From Juglans regia (taxonomy: Eukaryota; Streptophyta; Magnoliopsida; Fagales; Juglandaceae), in the NCBI RefSeq assembly GCF_001411555.2, contig NC_049908.1, forward strand, positions 29,054,724-29,118,723: a DNA stretch of 64,000 nt, read 5' to 3'. The notes under the pieces were generated by a model. The model had not been told where the DNA came from and searched no databases. It saw nothing but the letters and a program-made list of their open reading frames with translations. This document shows positions 1-11,302 of the stretch, piece after piece. Position numbers and translations under genes: made by a program. Position 1 is the first letter of the stretch. The number at the start of each line of letters is the position of its first letter.

Positions 1-166
1 GAGTTGGGGACTAGTCTGGTGTATTTTGGGTTATTTATTTCAGGGGCTTTTTGGGTCATTAGGGTCTTTTTGAGTCATTTTGGACAATGTGTTTTCTTGT
101 ATACATTTTGTGTACTTAGTTTCTCATTTGATATATAATATTTTTTTACTTATCAAAAAAAAAAAG
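1..166 (+). mobile_element. 3' tail of a LINE-like retroelement
   Basis: A T/G-rich stretch with the words GTGTACTTAG and TTTACTTATC runs straight into a poly-A run at about 156-165. The same TTACTTAT(C/A)-A(n) tail is seen at other retro-insertions in this window. It lies inside the first coding intron of the MIRO gene, antisense to that gene. The 5' part and any target duplication are outside the window, so family and length cannot be given. Confidence 0.5.
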
Positions 167-492
167 TTGACAAGAAGACACATTGATAACAAGACTCACG
201 TGCCTCAAATTCTTGCAGTTTTGACAATTTCCACGTGCACTAAATAATAAAAACCTAACCATGATTTGGAATCCTAGTTTCTTTTCTTTCCTTTCACTAC
301 AATTCCTCAGCAACCATACAGGTATTTCGAATTATGCAAGAATAAGCAGAATCGCATCATCAATTATATATACAACTTTTACAATCGAACACCAAAACAA
401 CACCTGTATTTTCCTTTAATTTCCTGAAAATTCTCGTCAACCAAACATAGCGTTAGAAAATGAAATTCAATCATTAATGGAGGAAATGATAC

Positions 493-710
493 CGAGACGA
501 AGTGTCTATGATTGTAATGGGCACGCGGTCGGGGAAGAAATCCTCTGGAAGCCTCGTCGGCGGCAACACCGGCGGCACGTTTGCTGCAAAGTTCTCAGCC
601 GCGGCCGTCACAATCAAGCTCGATTTCCCGGTGCCTCTGTCTCCGGCAACCACGATACGCACACCGGTTCTGCCGAACGGGTTTGTAGGTCCGGCCCAAG
701 TTTTTGCCAT
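493..710 (-). CDS. MIRO1: Mitochondrial Rho GTPase (MIRO), first coding exon, partial
   Basis: This exon encodes the N-terminus of a plant MIRO protein, a tail-anchored GTPase of the outer mitochondrial membrane with two GTPase domains and EF hands. Visible are the P-loop GDRGTGKSS (about residues 22-30), the segment ENVPPVLPPTRLP-like switch region (here NVPPVLPPTRLP) and the G3-equivalent DTSS. MIRO proteins have DTSS where Ras has DTAG. The ATG at 710 gives the usual MIRO start (MAKTWAGP). The frame stays open upstream, but that part does not look like MIRO. The exon ends at a GT donor (492-491) in phase 2. No second exon is visible in 1-490, so the remaining exons lie to the left. Identification is by recalled family sequence and is secure to family; MIRO1 versus MIRO2 is not resolved. 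Confidence 0.88.
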
Positions 711-1140
711 TGAAGAAGCTTCACAGCCCTCGTCCCCAAGAAACCCTAAAGCATAAAAAAGCTCGCACAAAAACGACGTCAGAAATGTGAAGACACAGAC
801 TTGGAACATGGAAATTGCGAGAGAATTAAGTAAAACGGTAGAGAAGGGAAAGTGCAAAACCCTTGTGTATTTGAGTAGATTGAAGATTTAGACGGAAAGA
901 AAGGCAATAAAGGCACAGATGTAAACAAACGTGGAATTGGGGGGGGAGGGAGTTGATAATACCTGGTGCCGAGCGTTATGCTGGAGAGCTGGAAGAAGAA
1001 GAAAAAGAAGCGAAGCAGAAAAAGATACTAGCTAGAAAGCTCTGGAGTAGAGGCTACGGAGAAAATCTCTGTTAAAGAAAGCCCGACGGCCAGTGAGGGT
1101 CAGGGAGGAAGCTTCGGAACTGGAGAAAATCTTGGCCTCG
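711..1140 (-). other. Probable 5' untranslated region of the MIRO gene with an intron
   Basis: Upstream of the MIRO ATG, a pyrimidine-rich acceptor (TTTATGCTTTAG on the minus strand) ends near 746. A good donor (CACCAG then GTATTA) lies near 961. I infer a non-coding first exon at about 962-1140, spliced to the coding exon. No transcript evidence is available here. Confidence 0.4.
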
Positions 1141-2412
1141 ACTGTCTAGGAGGGGAGCGTGCGTGCGTTCAAAGCACGGCATTTTCGTACTCTTTTCTTC
1201 TTAACATGAACTAATAATTTGATACTTTGAAATGGTGTTAAAGGATTTTTTTTTTTTTTGCAATTTATTTTATTTAATTATTATATTTTTTAAAATTTTT
1301 TATATAAAATAAAATAAATAATTTAATTTTTTAATTATTAAAATAAAAATAATATTAAAAATATATATTTTAATAATATTTTATTTAAATTTTAACTTTA
1401 ATTTTAATTTATATCATCTTATTTTATTCTATCGCTAAAAATAAACCATATAAATATTGTTCACATTTTTTAATAATTATTTATTAATATTATTCTGAAG
1501 TGTTGGATATTTTGTTCATATCTCCTTTGTCCTTAGTTATATTTTCACAAATTTTTAAATGAAACACAAGTTTAAATTAATAAACTACTATTTTGAGCCA
1601 TCAAATGATTAATTTTAATAATTTAGAATGTTAATAATTAAAATGTGTAATATAGCGCATAAAATAAAATAAAAAGAAGATGCTTTTCAGTTTTTAAGAA
1701 AAGTCATTCTATGAGTCTGTCTATTAAAGCATTCTCATTAAATTAGCTAAAAGTTAAATCCAATAAGAATTTAACTATTAAGTCATAAAATAGTTTATAT
1801 TGAAATAATAATAATAATATTAAAAATAATATTCTAATAATATTTTATCATCTTAACTCAACTCAATTCAATTCAGTTCAACATTCAAACGCAATCACAT
1901 TTATAAATTTTAACTTAATTATCAAGTTCAATCTCTACTAAAATAATTTCTGGGGCCTTTAGTTTATTTCAAATTAGTCGTTAAATTTTAAAGAGACTTT
2001 TCATTATATGCTTAGATAATGTGATGATAATTTTTTATTTTAGATAAAAATTTAAAATATTATTTTATAATATTATTATTATTTTAAAATTTAAAAGAGT
2101 TAAATTAAGATTTAAAAAAATTAAATTATTTATTATATTTTATATAAAATTTTAAAAAATTATAATAATAAAATAAAATAAAAATTTTGCATCTTGTCTC
2201 ACTTGCCAAACGTCGGCTTCGTGGTGGCCCAGGTGTTACACTCTCTGTCGCTTTCCCTCTGTACACAGTAACACAAACACAATGGACGTCTCTACTCTGC
2301 TCCTGCTTCTCTCTCTTCCACCAATTACCATGTCTCTCTCTACACAAATGTAAACATGCACTGTTGTGTGTATTTTTTGATCTCGGGTATTGTGGAATCT
2401 TGAACATTGGAG
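1141..2412. other. Intergenic region between divergent MIRO and PNC genes
   Basis: The region is AT-rich. It contains degraded copies of the abundant GTTTGG-ended MITE (about 1250-1440 and 1800-1890). A fragment at about 1730-1790 resembles the terminus of the 63345-63912 element (CATTCTCATT...TTAGCTAAAAGTTAAATC). The last about 200 bases are GC-richer and pyrimidine-rich and are presumably the PNC promoter and leader. I could not choose a TATA box. Confidence 0.5.
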
Positions 2413-5400
2413 ATGGCTCTTGATCTGGAATCTCTATCAGAGGCAACTTCAGGGGCCATAGGATCCCTATTGAGCACCACCATTTTGTACCCACTTGACA
2501 CCTGTAAGACCAAGTACCAAGCCGAGGTTCGGACCCACGGCCAGCAAAAATACAGGTTACCCATCTCTGCGTTTTCTCAATCTATCATTTCCTTGTTTCA
2601 TTCATCATAATTTGTCATTTTTTTATCTGGGTCTGTATTTTTAAGTCTTTCCTGTCATCATGGCCCGAAAATTCTTTATCTGGGTAAATCTTATTTTAGC
2701 TTATTTGTTACGATTCTATTGTTTGCATATTGCCTCTATATGTATGTGTTAATGCAACTCTTGTTTATAGCTCCAATTAAGCTCGTACGCTGCATGTTTT
2801 TTTTTTTTTCATGCTTATTTTTTGTATGATCGGTGGGCAAATGAAAGAAATTCCATGCTTTTGTGATGCGCGCTATAGGTGGACTTAAAAGGTCTCCTAG
2901 ATCAAACAAGGGTGGATTTTATATTAGGAGGGATTTTAAAGTTATCTTGTTGTATTTTATGATGCAGTTGTTCGGAACACACATACACACACACACATAA
3001 TCTTTACAAGCAAAAACATATATTATTAATAACAAAAGAGATGTAATCCTGGTACACAGAAAACATAGACTACATCCATCTATGATCTAACTAGCAAAAG
3101 GAAAAGGTATTGAGATTATAATGGATCATTCCATTATTTTGTGATTATTGTTTGTTAGGCAACCCGCAACTCATCATTGACTCATTAGTCTCTCTCTCTC
3201 TCTCTCTCTCTCTCCTCCTATTTTTCATATGTTATTTGTTGCTCTGTGATAAGCTTTGACATTAAGACTTTGTTCCAAAGCCATTTCATCTGGTTATTTT
3301 CGAGAGTGATATCATCTTGTTTGGTTTTTACTTTTCTCTAGAGTTGCACTTTATGGTTTCCCCATCTCGATCTGAAGCCATTCTACTGATATCATTTCAG
3401 TTGCTTTATGATGGAGAAGTTTAGTTTTAGGTCATATGCCTATGGTACCAAAATTTGGCATTCAATGGGAAACGGTTTGACACCAATGGTTATCGTTTGA
3501 TTTCAGATGACTCTCGCGGTGCACTGTAGATCCATGATGGTCCTGTGACAAAAAAAGTTACAAATAAAACGTAACTTCAAGACTTTTCTCCTTTTGCCTC
3601 TTAACTCTGTATCTAGTAAATTTTTAAACTTTTGACTCTTTAAGCAACACCTATGATCTTCGTGTTAAACACATAAATAGTTGTTAATCACTTGTTCCAA
3701 GTGCATGTAACATTGCTTTCTATAGATTATTCGTATTGAAGTTGCTTTCTAAATTGTCTTTTGCTTGCCAGACTGCCATTTTCTTCTGGCTCTTTTACAG
3801 TTATATCAGCGAATGCAACCTAGGTTCAGTTCTATTACTGTTCTTTCCTTAGAAAGTTAATAGATTTGAACCTTTTTTGTGTAGCGTCCAATATTCTCTT
3901 TGCTCTTGTTATTATTTGTTTTCTTAGCTGAATTGAAGATGGGTATGGAATATGCTTATTACATGTTCTAGTAGCGATTCATCCACAAAGTCTGGAGTAA
4001 TGTTATATACAGTCGTAGAGTATGCAAGCGCCGTGCAGTCGTTTTGAAAAAGAGTAGGGTTCACTATTAAAAAAATAATTTTCTTTTCACGTGAGTCCCG
4101 TATTTATTCACTTTTTTCAAAGTGATTGTGCGGCGCTTGCACACTCATGACTGCAACTTATCATTTCTCATAGGATAAAGCTCAGACCAAATTTATCATG
4201 TAAGAGGATTCTTAAGTCAAAAGTGGCTCATAGTTATATTGATTGTTCTTTTTCTGGTTTATGCATGCAGGAACCTATTGGATGTCTTAAGGGAAGCAAT
4301 ATCTACCCATCAGGTACTTTCTCTGTACCAGGGCCTAGGTACAAAAAACCTGCAATCCTTCATTGCACAGTTTGTCTACTTTTATGGGTACAGCTACTTC
4401 AAAAGACTATATTTGGTAAGGAGTGGTGCCAAAAGAATTGGAACGACAGCAAACTTAGTTCTTGCTGCTACGGCTGGAGCTTGTACTGCCATTGTAACGC
4501 AGGTAAGCCCATTGTTACGACTCATCTTCTTGATTTTGGTTGAGAATCATCCCTTAGTACACAATTTTAAATCAAAAACTAATAGGCATCAAAACTACCA
4601 TCATATGATATATACATCATGATCATAGCATATGGAGTTGGAACCAAAATCAATTATATGAAGAAATATGTATGCTTTATATTTTCACCTAATGTTCCAT
4701 TTGGTTGCTATAAAGATGGTGGAAACAAAGTGTAATAATTGGAATATGGAAAGACACAAATGAGTTTCTCTGCCAGTAGGTTACGGAACCTTGGTCTTTG
4801 GTTTTGGAATATATAGCCTGGAATTGTAGTTTGATATGAAGACAAGCACTTGTTCACTTCAACTTCTATCTTATCTTTTGTTACATAATTTTGAATATAC
4901 AGCATGTCATTAGTTTTTTTACTTATTAAAAAAAAACTAATCAAATGTTATTTACATAAATTTGGATGAAATAAAGAAAGAAGGGGGGGAGGAGGAGGGA
5001 TAATGAATATTGTAATCTTATTGCCAACATTCATATCTATCATTTTCCTCTTCTATCATTCATGGCTGAAACATGTAGAGATCTTGAAGAGTAATGGTAG
5101 ACTATGTCATTTATCACTGTGTAGCCCCTGGATACAGCTTCCTCTAGGATGCAGACAAGCGCCTTTGGTAAATCCAAAGGGCTTTGGAAGACCCTTGCGG
5201 AGTGCAGTTGGAGTGATGCATTTGATGGCCTTGGCATCTCTCTTCTGCTGACCTCAAACCCTGCAATTCAGGTATTTGACGTGGCCTTCTGGTTTAGAAG
5301 TATATTTAATATCATCTCAAGCACTTGACGCTTCACTTCACATGGATGTGCCATTCATGAGTTACCTTATCAGACATTTGGTTTGAGAGAATAAAACAGA

Positions 5401-6000
5401 CTTAAAATTTTGTAATACTGCAGTATACAGTATTCGATCAGTTGAAACAAAGACTCTTGAAGGGAAAACACAATATAGCCAGGAATGATTCGTCCCAAGA
5501 AACCCTTTCTGCTTTCTCTGCCTTTTTGTTAGGTGCAATTTCAAAGAGTATTGCGACATTTCTGACATACCCTGCAATAAGGTGCATAATTTGTTTCGCT
5601 CCTACTTATAAAGAAAATTGTTTCTCACTCCTCTCTAAAAAATGTAAATCTTCTCTCTCTCATGCTGTTACATGTTAAACCTGGGTGTTAAGAACTATTT
5701 GGGATTTTTACTGCATACAGGTGTAAGGTCATGATCCAAGCCGTGGACTCAAATGATGATGGAACTAAGAAAGCTCAGCAAAAATCCAGAAAAACAGTTC
5801 CTGGAGTTATCTATGCTATATGGAAAAGTGAAGGAGTACCTGGCTTTTTCAAGGGTTTGCATGCTCAGATCTTGAAGACTGTTCTGAGCTCAGCTCTACT
5901 TTTGATGATTAAGGAGAAAATCTCTGCAACTACTTGGGTTCTTATACTTGCAACCAGAAGGTATCTATTGCTCACAAGGGGGAGGCAAAAAAGTACTTGA
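2413..6000 (+). CDS. PNC: Peroxisomal adenine nucleotide carrier (PNC), complete, 5 exons
   Basis: Exons are 2413-2555, 4271-4502, 5125-5271, 5424-5581 and 5721-6000. All have GT-AG borders and compatible phases, giving 319 aa. The product belongs to the mitochondrial carrier family and resembles Arabidopsis PNC1/PNC2. Those exchange cytosolic ATP for AMP/ADP across the peroxisomal membrane and so feed beta-oxidation. The three carrier signatures are present: YPLDTCK (exon 1), QPLDTASSR (start of exon 3) and YPAIRCK (exon 4/5 junction). The last is the degenerate third signature expected of this subfamily. Length matches the family (about 320-330 aa). The start is the ATG at 2413; an upstream in-frame TTG is not used. 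The segment LYQGLGTKN in exon 2 and the [17 protein letters not shown] helix in exon 5 fit PNC closely. No damage was seen. Confidence 0.93.
3188..3214 (+). repeat. (TC)n microsatellite in PNC intron 1
   Basis: About thirteen uninterrupted TC dinucleotides lie in the first intron of the carrier gene. Confidence 0.9.
3997..4180. mobile_element. MITE with long imperfect terminal inverted repeats, PNC intron 1
   Basis: The left end reads GAGTAATGTTATATACAGTC followed by GTAGAGTATGCAAGCGCC. The right end, reverse-complemented, has GCAGTCATGAGTGTGCAAGC GCCGC after a similar AATGATAAG lead. So the two ends pair over about 45 bases around a small AT-rich core. A related copy lies at 56075-56195. 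I could not find a clear target duplication. The outer motif (GAGTAATG.TATA) resembles the MULE-like element at 6029-6208. Confidence 0.6.
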
Positions 6001-6970
6001 TGGTAATATATGGATGGGAATTCACATAGGAAAATTCTATATACCATACTATCATCCAATTTTCACCTCATTAAGTATGATGTGGCATATTTATTACCAT
6101 TAAATGATCATTTATTGCATCCTTCTTTATCATTTAATGGTGATTAATATGCCACATACTACTTAGTATGATCAAAATAGGATGAGAGTGTGGTATATAG
6201 CATTACTCATTCACATAATACTAGACTTAAAGAGTGAGTTTTTATTGGGTTTTGTTGGAACAGTTGTACTTTAAAGAGGTGGGTTTGATTTCCCTGGTAG
6301 AAACTTCTTTTTTACTTATCTTCATTTTTTTTTTGGAAAAAGTGGGGCTCTTCTAAGTTGGAGAGCAATTACGTATGCATCAGACATGAAAGATGCCAAT
6401 CCTCTGCAGAGCTGTATTTCGAGGGAGAGAAATAATGCAGTGCGGGAATATTTTTCTGCATCATGTACTGATTGAATGTTTACATTTACGAGTATTTTCG
6501 GGTATCTTTCTCAGATCAAATATGAGAGCCTCAGACTTTAATTATATAATTTGGAGATTGCATTGGAGCAAATGGATGCAGTGTTCCTCAGGATATTATA
6601 AACATAACGGAAATTTTTGTATCTTGCCCTGTTAGATGAATAAAATGGATGAGTCATGGTACAAGGATGAATACAATTCCCTGGGTATATTGAATTGCAG
6701 ACAATTCGGACATGGAAACAAAAAAGGGGATTGAGGGCTCCCTGAAAGGTGCCGGCATATGACTGATAAAAAGAAAAGAAAAAGAAAGGTGCCGGCATAG
6801 CTCATTTTTCTGGATAAGTTTAGGGTTATCATTACTTGATCAATTGCATCATCATCATTTGAAGGCCTGCTGAAGTCATGCATGATTCACCTGAATTGAA
6901 GGCTCTTTATGGTCATCGGCATTTGCAGTTGCTCGAATTTTGAGTAGACCTAATGGAAAGAGTTTCATCT
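6001..6970. other. PNC 3' untranslated and intergenic sequence
   Basis: The presumed 3' UTR of the carrier is interrupted by a MITE (6029-6208). Short frames in this stretch have no recognisable product. A repeated GGTGCCGGCATA word at about 6750 and 6789 flanks a purine-rich tract. No other gene seen. Confidence 0.5.
6029..6208. mobile_element. Mutator-like MITE with 9-bp target duplication
   Basis: A 180-bp palindromic element. Its arms CTATATACCATACTATCATCC and GGATGAGAGTGTGGTATATAG pair, and inner arms TTAAGTATGATGTGGCATATT pair with AATATGCCACATACTACTTAG. It is flanked by the direct repeat ATTCACATA (6020-6028 and 6209-6217). A 9-bp duplication is typical of Mutator-like elements. It sits just after the PNC stop codon and so probably in the 3' UTR. 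Confidence 0.75.
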
Positions 6971-6971
6971 A

Positions 6972-7210
6972 TTAGGGTTGGCCCAAGTGATGAAGGTCTT
7001 GGTTTTGAGATATCACTCTCTTCAAGGTCCGAGGTTCAACACCTCATGGGTACTAACAATCCTTTCGGACTATACCTCTGGTGAAAAGTCAGCGACTTAA
7101 CTATTTTTGTGTAGGGAAATTTTTGAGAGTGCGTTGCGCGAGACCAAAGTTTACTTTGCAGCGATGGGTCCAAAGGACTCTACTTTGGAGAGTTTTCCGA
7201 CATAAAAAAA
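6972..7210 (+). mobile_element. tRNA-derived SINE-like element
   Basis: The start TTGGCCCAAGTGATG resembles a pol III A box (TRGYNNANNNG). About 45 bases on, GAGGTTCAACACC resembles a B box (GGTTCRANNCC). A unique body follows and ends in an A-rich tract near 7200. This layout is that of a plant tRNA-derived SINE. No target duplication was found. Confidence 0.5.
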
Positions 7211-7552
7211 AATAAAAAATAAAAAGAAAAGAAAAGACTATTAGTTTTCTCCCATGTATCACAAGTGAATTTGAAGAAAGTAAAGCCTCATAATAACTTT
7301 GAAATCATTTTGTCAAAAAGGAGTGAGGTGCGGTGCACGAGATCGGAATTTATTCTGTAGGAATGGGTCCAAAGGACCCTACTTTGGAGAGTTCCTAGAC
7401 ATTAAAAAAAAAAAAAAAGATAGAAAGAAAGAAAGAAAGAAAGAAAAAGAAGAAGAAGAAAAAGAAGACTATTAGTTTGTCCCTACATCACAAGTGAATT
7501 TGAAGGAAGTAAAGCCATATATAACTTTGAAATCATTTTGTCAAAAGGGAGT
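7125..7552 (+). repeat. Direct duplication of about 200 bp (SINE body plus flank)
   Basis: The stretch from about 7125 to 7318 (GTGCGTTGCGCGAGA..., GATGGGTCCAAAGGAC..., ACAAGTGAATTTGAAG, AACTTTGAAATCATTTTGTC) is repeated in the same order and orientation from about 7326 to 7551, with scattered substitutions. The second copy contains an expanded A-rich and (GAAA)n/(GAA)n tract at 7405-7468. Confidence 0.8.
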
Positions 7553-9231
7553 GATCACTATGTAATTAGAGAGTATTTAATAACTACACTTTGTCAAAAT
7601 TTGGGTCCCTAATCTTTCTTAGGGACCTTAAAAGTCCAAGCAATTAATATCATGATGAAGATGTCGGCGGCAGTTTGGACTAATTTGCCTGTCGACGCTG
7701 CCTGCCAACTTCATCATCTTGTTAATGCGTGTCAAGAACAGGAGCCTAACTTTTGCCTGACTTGTAACTTTTAAGCGATCATATCTCCAAAGTCCAATTA
7801 AAAGTGTTTGGTTCCCTGTATTAGGTTGAAAATTGTGTTTCCTTTTCTTAGTATGAAAATTTCTACGTTGACTGGAGTCCATCTTGCATAAGTGGCTACA
7901 GTTTCCTAGTCTGAGAATTGTCATGCATGTTTCATTTTCTTCATTTTCTTGCTCGAATTGTAATTGAGATATCAAATGGATTAGTTTAGAGACCACTAAT
8001 GTAGAAACCAACTATCTATGTAAACAAGACAGCATGCCGATCTCAGATACATGTAATTCGATTAAAAAATTGGATAACGAGATGAGATGAAAAATGAATA
8101 AAATATAAATTAAAAAAAAAAAAAAACACGGCACGAATAATTATCATTGAATTACTGAATCTAAGTAAATTCAACTGAATATTTTCTTAGCATTCTTGAT
8201 GATATATATTCAAAAGAAAAAGCATGGCCATTTCAGATACTCACAAGACTTTACTTAGATGAGAGAGAGAGAGAGAGAGAGAGAGAGTTAAATATTAAAG
8301 AAAGGAGAGCAGAGATGCCATAAGGCAGTCCAAAACAAGAAACAAAGTAGAGAAAAATATATTACACGAAACCTAAATCCCAACAAAGCCAAAGCAAATA
8401 ATAATTTTGAACAAGACCATCTTGTTACTTCAAAAGGCAAGCACCGAAGTTTGTGAAAGAAAAACAAAGTTAACAAATTAAACTATGATAAGAAAACAGA
8501 AAAAAGTACAAACAGCTAACCCTAGATAAGTGCATTAACATGGACGTACATAAGCATTTCATACATTATATATAAGAGAGAAACGAAGAAACCCCGAAAC
8601 ATCTATAGGAAAAGTCAAAACCAAGATCCTGAAATTGAGGTACTCTTGGAGATGATACTTCAGTTGCAGTACTTGGTTTAGATTACTGGTAGTGGTAGCG
8701 TGTTTGAAATTTTTATCAGAGTTCTTGAGAAGACTGGTTGTTGAGGATCGAACTTGAACCTTTTTTCCGTCCAGAGTAAGAAAACATCAGTCAATAAAAG
8801 TAGTACCCAATGAACTATTTGGATTAAACATCATTAACCATTTGCACAACGTAACATCATTAACATCATTAATCATTAATATTAGAACGATAGGAAAAAA
8901 AACCTAGACCAGGCGGACCAGTATATATATTACGTAGCAATAACCAACACACCAGTCAAAACAATGGGTGCATCACCTATCCACAGTAATCCATGCTTGG
9001 GGATTTGACTGAAATGGTTACCCTTTTTACACCCATTTGAATAACACTCCTCAGTACTCCTTTAAACCTAACCAAATTGCCCTATAAGTTCAGCTTCTCT
9101 CTCTCTCTCTCTCTCTCTCTCCCTCCCCAACTCTTCATCCTTGATCTCTAGATTTAGCTCAAAGAGGAAGTTAAAAGAGGGGACAAAAGCAAGGGAAAGA
9201 AAGACATTTTTCTAGATCTTGGAAAGCCATC
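7553..9231. other. Intergenic region before the CLE gene
   Basis: Contains a (GA)n microsatellite at 8259-8287 and otherwise AT-rich sequence with no recognisable gene. A minus-strand open frame at 7628-8011 has no family resemblance I can name. The last 250 bases are pyrimidine-rich, with a (CT)n tract at 9096-9122, and are the likely promoter and leader of the CLE gene. Confidence 0.5.
9096..9122 (+). repeat. (CT)n microsatellite in the CLE leader
   Basis: About thirteen CT dinucleotides begin 110 bases upstream of the CLE start codon, in the probable 5' untranslated region. Confidence 0.85.
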
Positions 9232-9459
9232 ATGTTTATCTCAAGGAGTCAAGTACTAGGGTGTCTTTTACTCACCTTTTTAATCATTTCAGCCTTAAAC
9301 CGTGAAGTTTTGGGAGCTAGACATCCAAAAGAGAAGGCGGAGAATTTAGAGAAGCCTCAAGTTTGGAAACAAGGCTCTAATACAGAAGATGATCAGGACT
9401 CCTTTGCAACCATAAATAGAGAAGTACCCTCTTCTCCCGACCCCTTACACAACAGGTAA
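9232..9459 (+). CDS. CLE: CLE-family signalling peptide precursor
   Basis: A 75-aa secreted precursor. An N-terminal signal peptide (hydrophobic core LGCLLLTFLIISAL, residues 9-22) and a variable hydrophilic middle precede the C-terminal CLE dodecapeptide REVPSSPDPLHN (residues 63-74). One Arg and the stop follow. CLE peptides are processed, arabinosylated ligands of CLAVATA1/BAM-type receptor kinases that control meristems and vasculature. The peptide is closest in my memory to the CLE25/26/27 type. It has Ser at position 6, where most CLE peptides have Gly. The stop codon is embedded in AGGTAAGT, which is also a perfect splice donor, so an alternative spliced C-terminus is possible. No other CLE gene is nearby. 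Confidence 0.85.
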   Translation: MFISRSQVLGCLLLTFLIISALNREVLGARHPKEKAENLEKPQVWKQGSNTEDDQDSFATINREVPSSPDPLHNR

Positions 9460-11302
9460 GTCTGTCTGCGTACAAGTACTGATTCTATCAGAGCTGTATA
9501 TAAAAGTACTACTGCTTACATGGGAGATTGGTCAAGAGCTTCTGCGTGATACAACAATGAATATACAGGGAAACAGGGATGTTTATTTTTCCATTTAATA
9601 CTTGAAGTACTTTTATAACGTTTGTTAGAAGATGCATGAGATATGCCAATGCAAAAATAACGGTGTAATTAATAATATTGTCTACAGAACTTGTAGTTTC
9701 GATGGATCATGACTTAATTTGTTTATAGTTGTGTTGGATTGGGTTTCAAATCATATATACATGCAAAATATTCTCTCAAAACCCAAGTCAAGGTCTATGA
9801 TCGATCTATAGGACTTTTTATGCGCAGTTAATTCAAAATTAATGGCTGCTTTTTGAATAGAAGTGATATTAATGAGCATGAGTACTTTTGATGATCTATG
9901 AGAAACGTAAGACAAAAAGCGATCTCAGTACGTAGATGATCTCAACAAGTGCCTGTTGTAAAAAGAACAGGGAGTTGTGGAGAGGGAGAAGCAATGGCCT
10001 TGTCCTTGGGTTTGTGTGTGGAAGCTGATTATTGGCAGTATGCCTAATGTTCAAAGTTGGTCAATGAGCTGGGAGGATCGATGTCCAATAGCATGTTCAT
10101 CAACAGTAAAAACTTGAATATGTCCAATCAATTTTTTTTTTCTTTTTTCTTTTACTTGTAAGTATCTCTAACATATTAAAATCTGATTAATAAGAAAAAA
10201 TTAAAATTAATTTTTTTATTATTTATAAATTAAGTCATGCCATATCAGCATATATGCAGTATCATGTCTAGTAAGTATAATTTTTCATATTGATTGCAAT
10301 ATTAGAAATATAAAAAAAAAGAGGTAATTAAGAGGCTTTGAGATAAATGAATGCTCAAATATATAGCAAAAGAAAATCTCTCCATGCCAAGTAAAGATAA
10401 TGTGATTGTGGACCACCAAGTACTGTTATTAAATGGCTAGCAATGCTTCAAATGTCATATATCCCTCTGATCACCTACATATATGGGATTTTTGGATATA
10501 TATGATCATTTGGAGGGCAAAACACTAGAACGTTGTGGACTCTAGTTCAAAAAGTCTTGCTTTCAACAGTAGGATAGATGGGTTACTAGCTAGCAACAAG
10601 TCAAAGCATAACGCTTTAGAAAAAGATGGCTTCCTCATTACAAAAATTTGCCTAATATTTTATACCCAAAGTTCCAGTACACCATTTTCCTCTTTTGAAA
10701 CAGTTTCATGATTGAAGTGAATTGTGTGCCAGCTTGACCGTATTCGTGAATGGGTTTGCGCATCCTGCAAAATTTGAAAAAAATAAAAAATGGATATTTC
10801 AGAATTTTGGAGTGCTTATTCCATTAAAAATTGAAGAGTAATACATTACAATTAAAATGGAAACATGCTAATTCCAAGTTCAATCAATTTAAGGCAATTC
10901 GATTTCTTCACACCATCCCAAACACAACCTTCCCAAGAGTTCTTATCAAGAATGATCGCACTCATCCTGTTTGCACAAACACCAATAGAACCCCAACTAA
11001 TCCATATTTACACACCAATCATTAACTCTTAAGGCTGTGAAGGCTCATAAGCAATGGTGAAAAATGCATGTATATTTTACAAGCCGGACTCAAATAATAC
11101 AAACACTCATAAAATCAACTTTAAGACAATGCCAAAATATAAAATAAAATTTTAAGAAAATGGTTAAAAAATGTTTTCCAATTTCTGAAAATGCATTAAA
11201 ACGATATAATTTAGTGGCGTTTACATGCATTTGTTTTTGCCTTTTTTGAAGAAAGAGAGTGGCGTGGATAATATCTCAGTCAAAGCTTAGTAAAGCAATA
11301 AA
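9460..11302. other. Intergenic region, CLE to SerRS 3' end
   Basis: AT-rich sequence without a recognisable gene or clear transposon. Short open frames (for example 10831-11025) lack any family signature. The right end should hold the 3' untranslated region of the minus-strand seryl-tRNA synthetase gene. Confidence 0.45.

Noticed and set aside
474..857. Longer MIRO N-terminus starting at 857
   Set aside because: The upstream 49 residues are unlike any MIRO. A good splice acceptor near 746 suggests that they are intron or UTR.
7628..8011. 127-codon minus-strand frame
   Set aside because: No family signature, no neighbouring exons and no conserved partner in the window; treated as chance or an unrecognised remnant.
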